This document shows, one piece after another, positions 4,902 to 5,863 of a stretch of 5,863 nt of DNA (position 1 is the first letter of the stretch; every line of letters begins with the position of its first letter). The notes under the pieces were generated by a model. It saw nothing but the letters and a program-made list of their open reading frames with translations. It made no database searches and had not been told where the DNA came from. Origin of the DNA: an uncultured Clostridium sp. (lineage in GTDB: Bacteria; Bacillota; Clostridia; Clostridiales; Clostridiaceae); the NCBI RefSeq assembly GCF_937920395.1, contig NZ_CALEVF010000285.1, positions 1 through 5,863 of the forward strand, read 5' to 3'. A program made the position numbers and the translations under genes.

Positions 4902-5863
4902 TTACTTATGTTTATACCACTCTTTAACAACTTCCTCAGCTTTCTTACCGTAAATACTAAAGTCTTTGTCTAATTTAGCATCTTCAAGAGCATAAAGAGT
5001 GTGCTTCCAATCCCACCAAAAAAAACCACTAAACCATTCTTCTTCCCAATATGCTTTCATCGCAGAACTATAGTATTTAGCTTGTTCCTCTTCATCAAAA
5101 GGAAGGTCTGTAAAACAGTCCCAGGGCATAGTTGAGCATCCGCTGGCACTTCTGCATCCAATCTCCATAAAAAGAATCTGCTTATTAAACTTTTTATGAA
5201 CCTTATATAATTTTCCCTTTGTTTCTTCCCATTTTGCTATCATACTTTCTTCGGTGTCTTCATTAGTTTTTGATACAGCATAATAGGCACTTGTTCCTAT
5301 TATATCAACAGCATCAAACCATTCTATATCTTCCTCACTACCATGATTTGCATTGTAGGTAACTGATCCGGTGTAGATACCTCGTACCTTTTCTATAACA
5401 TGCCTCCAATGCTGGGTCTTTCTTTCCGTACCAGACATCTCACAACCTATACAAAACATTTCACATTTTGTTTCTTCAGCTATCTGTGCATAATGACATA
5501 TAAAGTTTGTATAGGACTCAAACCATTCATCCCAATATGTACTATCATCATCAGGGAAATTTATACGTGCACGCCATAGATCGTCACTTAAATTAATAAC
5601 AGGCTTAAGGCAAACTTTGATACCCATTTCATGAGCATTATTGATAACGAAAGCAATTTCACCATCTGTCACCGTATAGTTATAGTCAAAATATATTTTT
5701 GTTGAGCAAAATTTTTCTTGTTTTATATCAAAAGCAAGGGCAATCCACTCTGTTCCAGTATCTTAAAGCTTTTTTAAAGATTTTATGGTCCCCTTCGTTT
5801 TATACTCTCCCCTTTTGGCAGTCCATCCAAAGGTAAATCCTTTTATAAATTGTCTATCACTCA
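4902..5863 (-). pseudogene. GH113 beta-mannanase-like protein, interrupted by an in-frame TAA
   Basis: The downstream 256 codons encode most of a TIM-barrel hydrolase resembling GH113 endo-beta-1,4-mannanases (EC 3.2.1.78). Counting from codon 5672, CIGCEMSGTE holds the probable acid/base Glu78, FMEIGCRS the probable nucleophile Glu170, and GFFWWDWKHTLY (216-227) forms the end of the barrel. The family frame continues upstream of that GTG through DTGTEWIALAFDIKQE, is broken by TAA at 5763-5765, then resumes with SDRQFIKGFTFGWTAKRGEY, the expected first barrel strand, up to the window edge. The first codon would be NTG, with its first base at 5864 outside the window. Full length would be 320 codons, normal for the family, with the stop at codon 34. 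A product started at GTG 5672 has no ribosome site and lacks the first two barrel strands, so it should not fold. No signal peptide is seen, so the ancestral enzyme was cytoplasmic and fed the beta-mannosidase 43 bp downstream. A sequencing error would restore the gene. Confidence 0.78.

Noticed and set aside
4902..5672. GH113 gene starting at GTG 5672 as a complete protein
   Set aside because: No Shine-Dalgarno sequence precedes the GTG, and conserved barrel sequence continues upstream in the same frame on both sides of a TAA.
818..5765. Alternative genetic code with TAA as a sense codon
   Set aside because: Three of the four minus-strand frames terminate at TAA in the expected place, and the two internal TAA codons fall where different amino acids would be expected.

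Overview
The window is very AT-rich DNA with strong Shine-Dalgarno sites and codon use dominated by A/T-ending codons. The proteins are typical of low-GC Firmicutes, so I infer a Clostridium-like host. No RNA gene, CRISPR array or complete mobile element is visible. All convincing genes lie on the minus strand, so the window is best read from right to left.

Right half (about 5863 to 2160): a two-gene mannan-utilisation unit. The upstream gene resembles a GH113 beta-mannanase. Its reading frame is interrupted by an in-frame TAA near the N-terminus (5763-5765), and its start codon appears to sit exactly on the window edge. After a 43-bp gap comes an intact, leaderless GH2 beta-mannosidase that starts with TTG. 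The pair would cut imported manno-oligosaccharides in the cytoplasm and trim them to mannose, although the first enzyme looks inactivated. A 20-bp stem just past the beta-mannosidase stop is the likely end of this unit.

Middle (about 1721 to 2215): about 500 bp without an established gene. It holds a likely minus-strand promoter for the left operon and a 19-bp palindrome. On the plus strand it has an isolated, perfect AGGAGG site followed by a possible 48-codon GTG-start ORF. That ORF lies inside a set of inverted repeats that can form mutually exclusive hairpins. This is the most unusual part of the window.

Left half (about 1720 to 175): a two-gene minus-strand operon. It encodes a membrane-anchored tetratricopeptide-repeat protein and, 42 bp downstream, a small single-pass membrane protein. 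The second gene also carries an early in-frame TAA (818-820), directly before its membrane segment. A hairpin at 175-206 closes the operon. Positions 1-174 hold nothing I can call.

Two of the four minus-strand genes thus have a single early ochre stop in an otherwise undamaged frame. Recent gene decay or sequence error are the simplest explanations.
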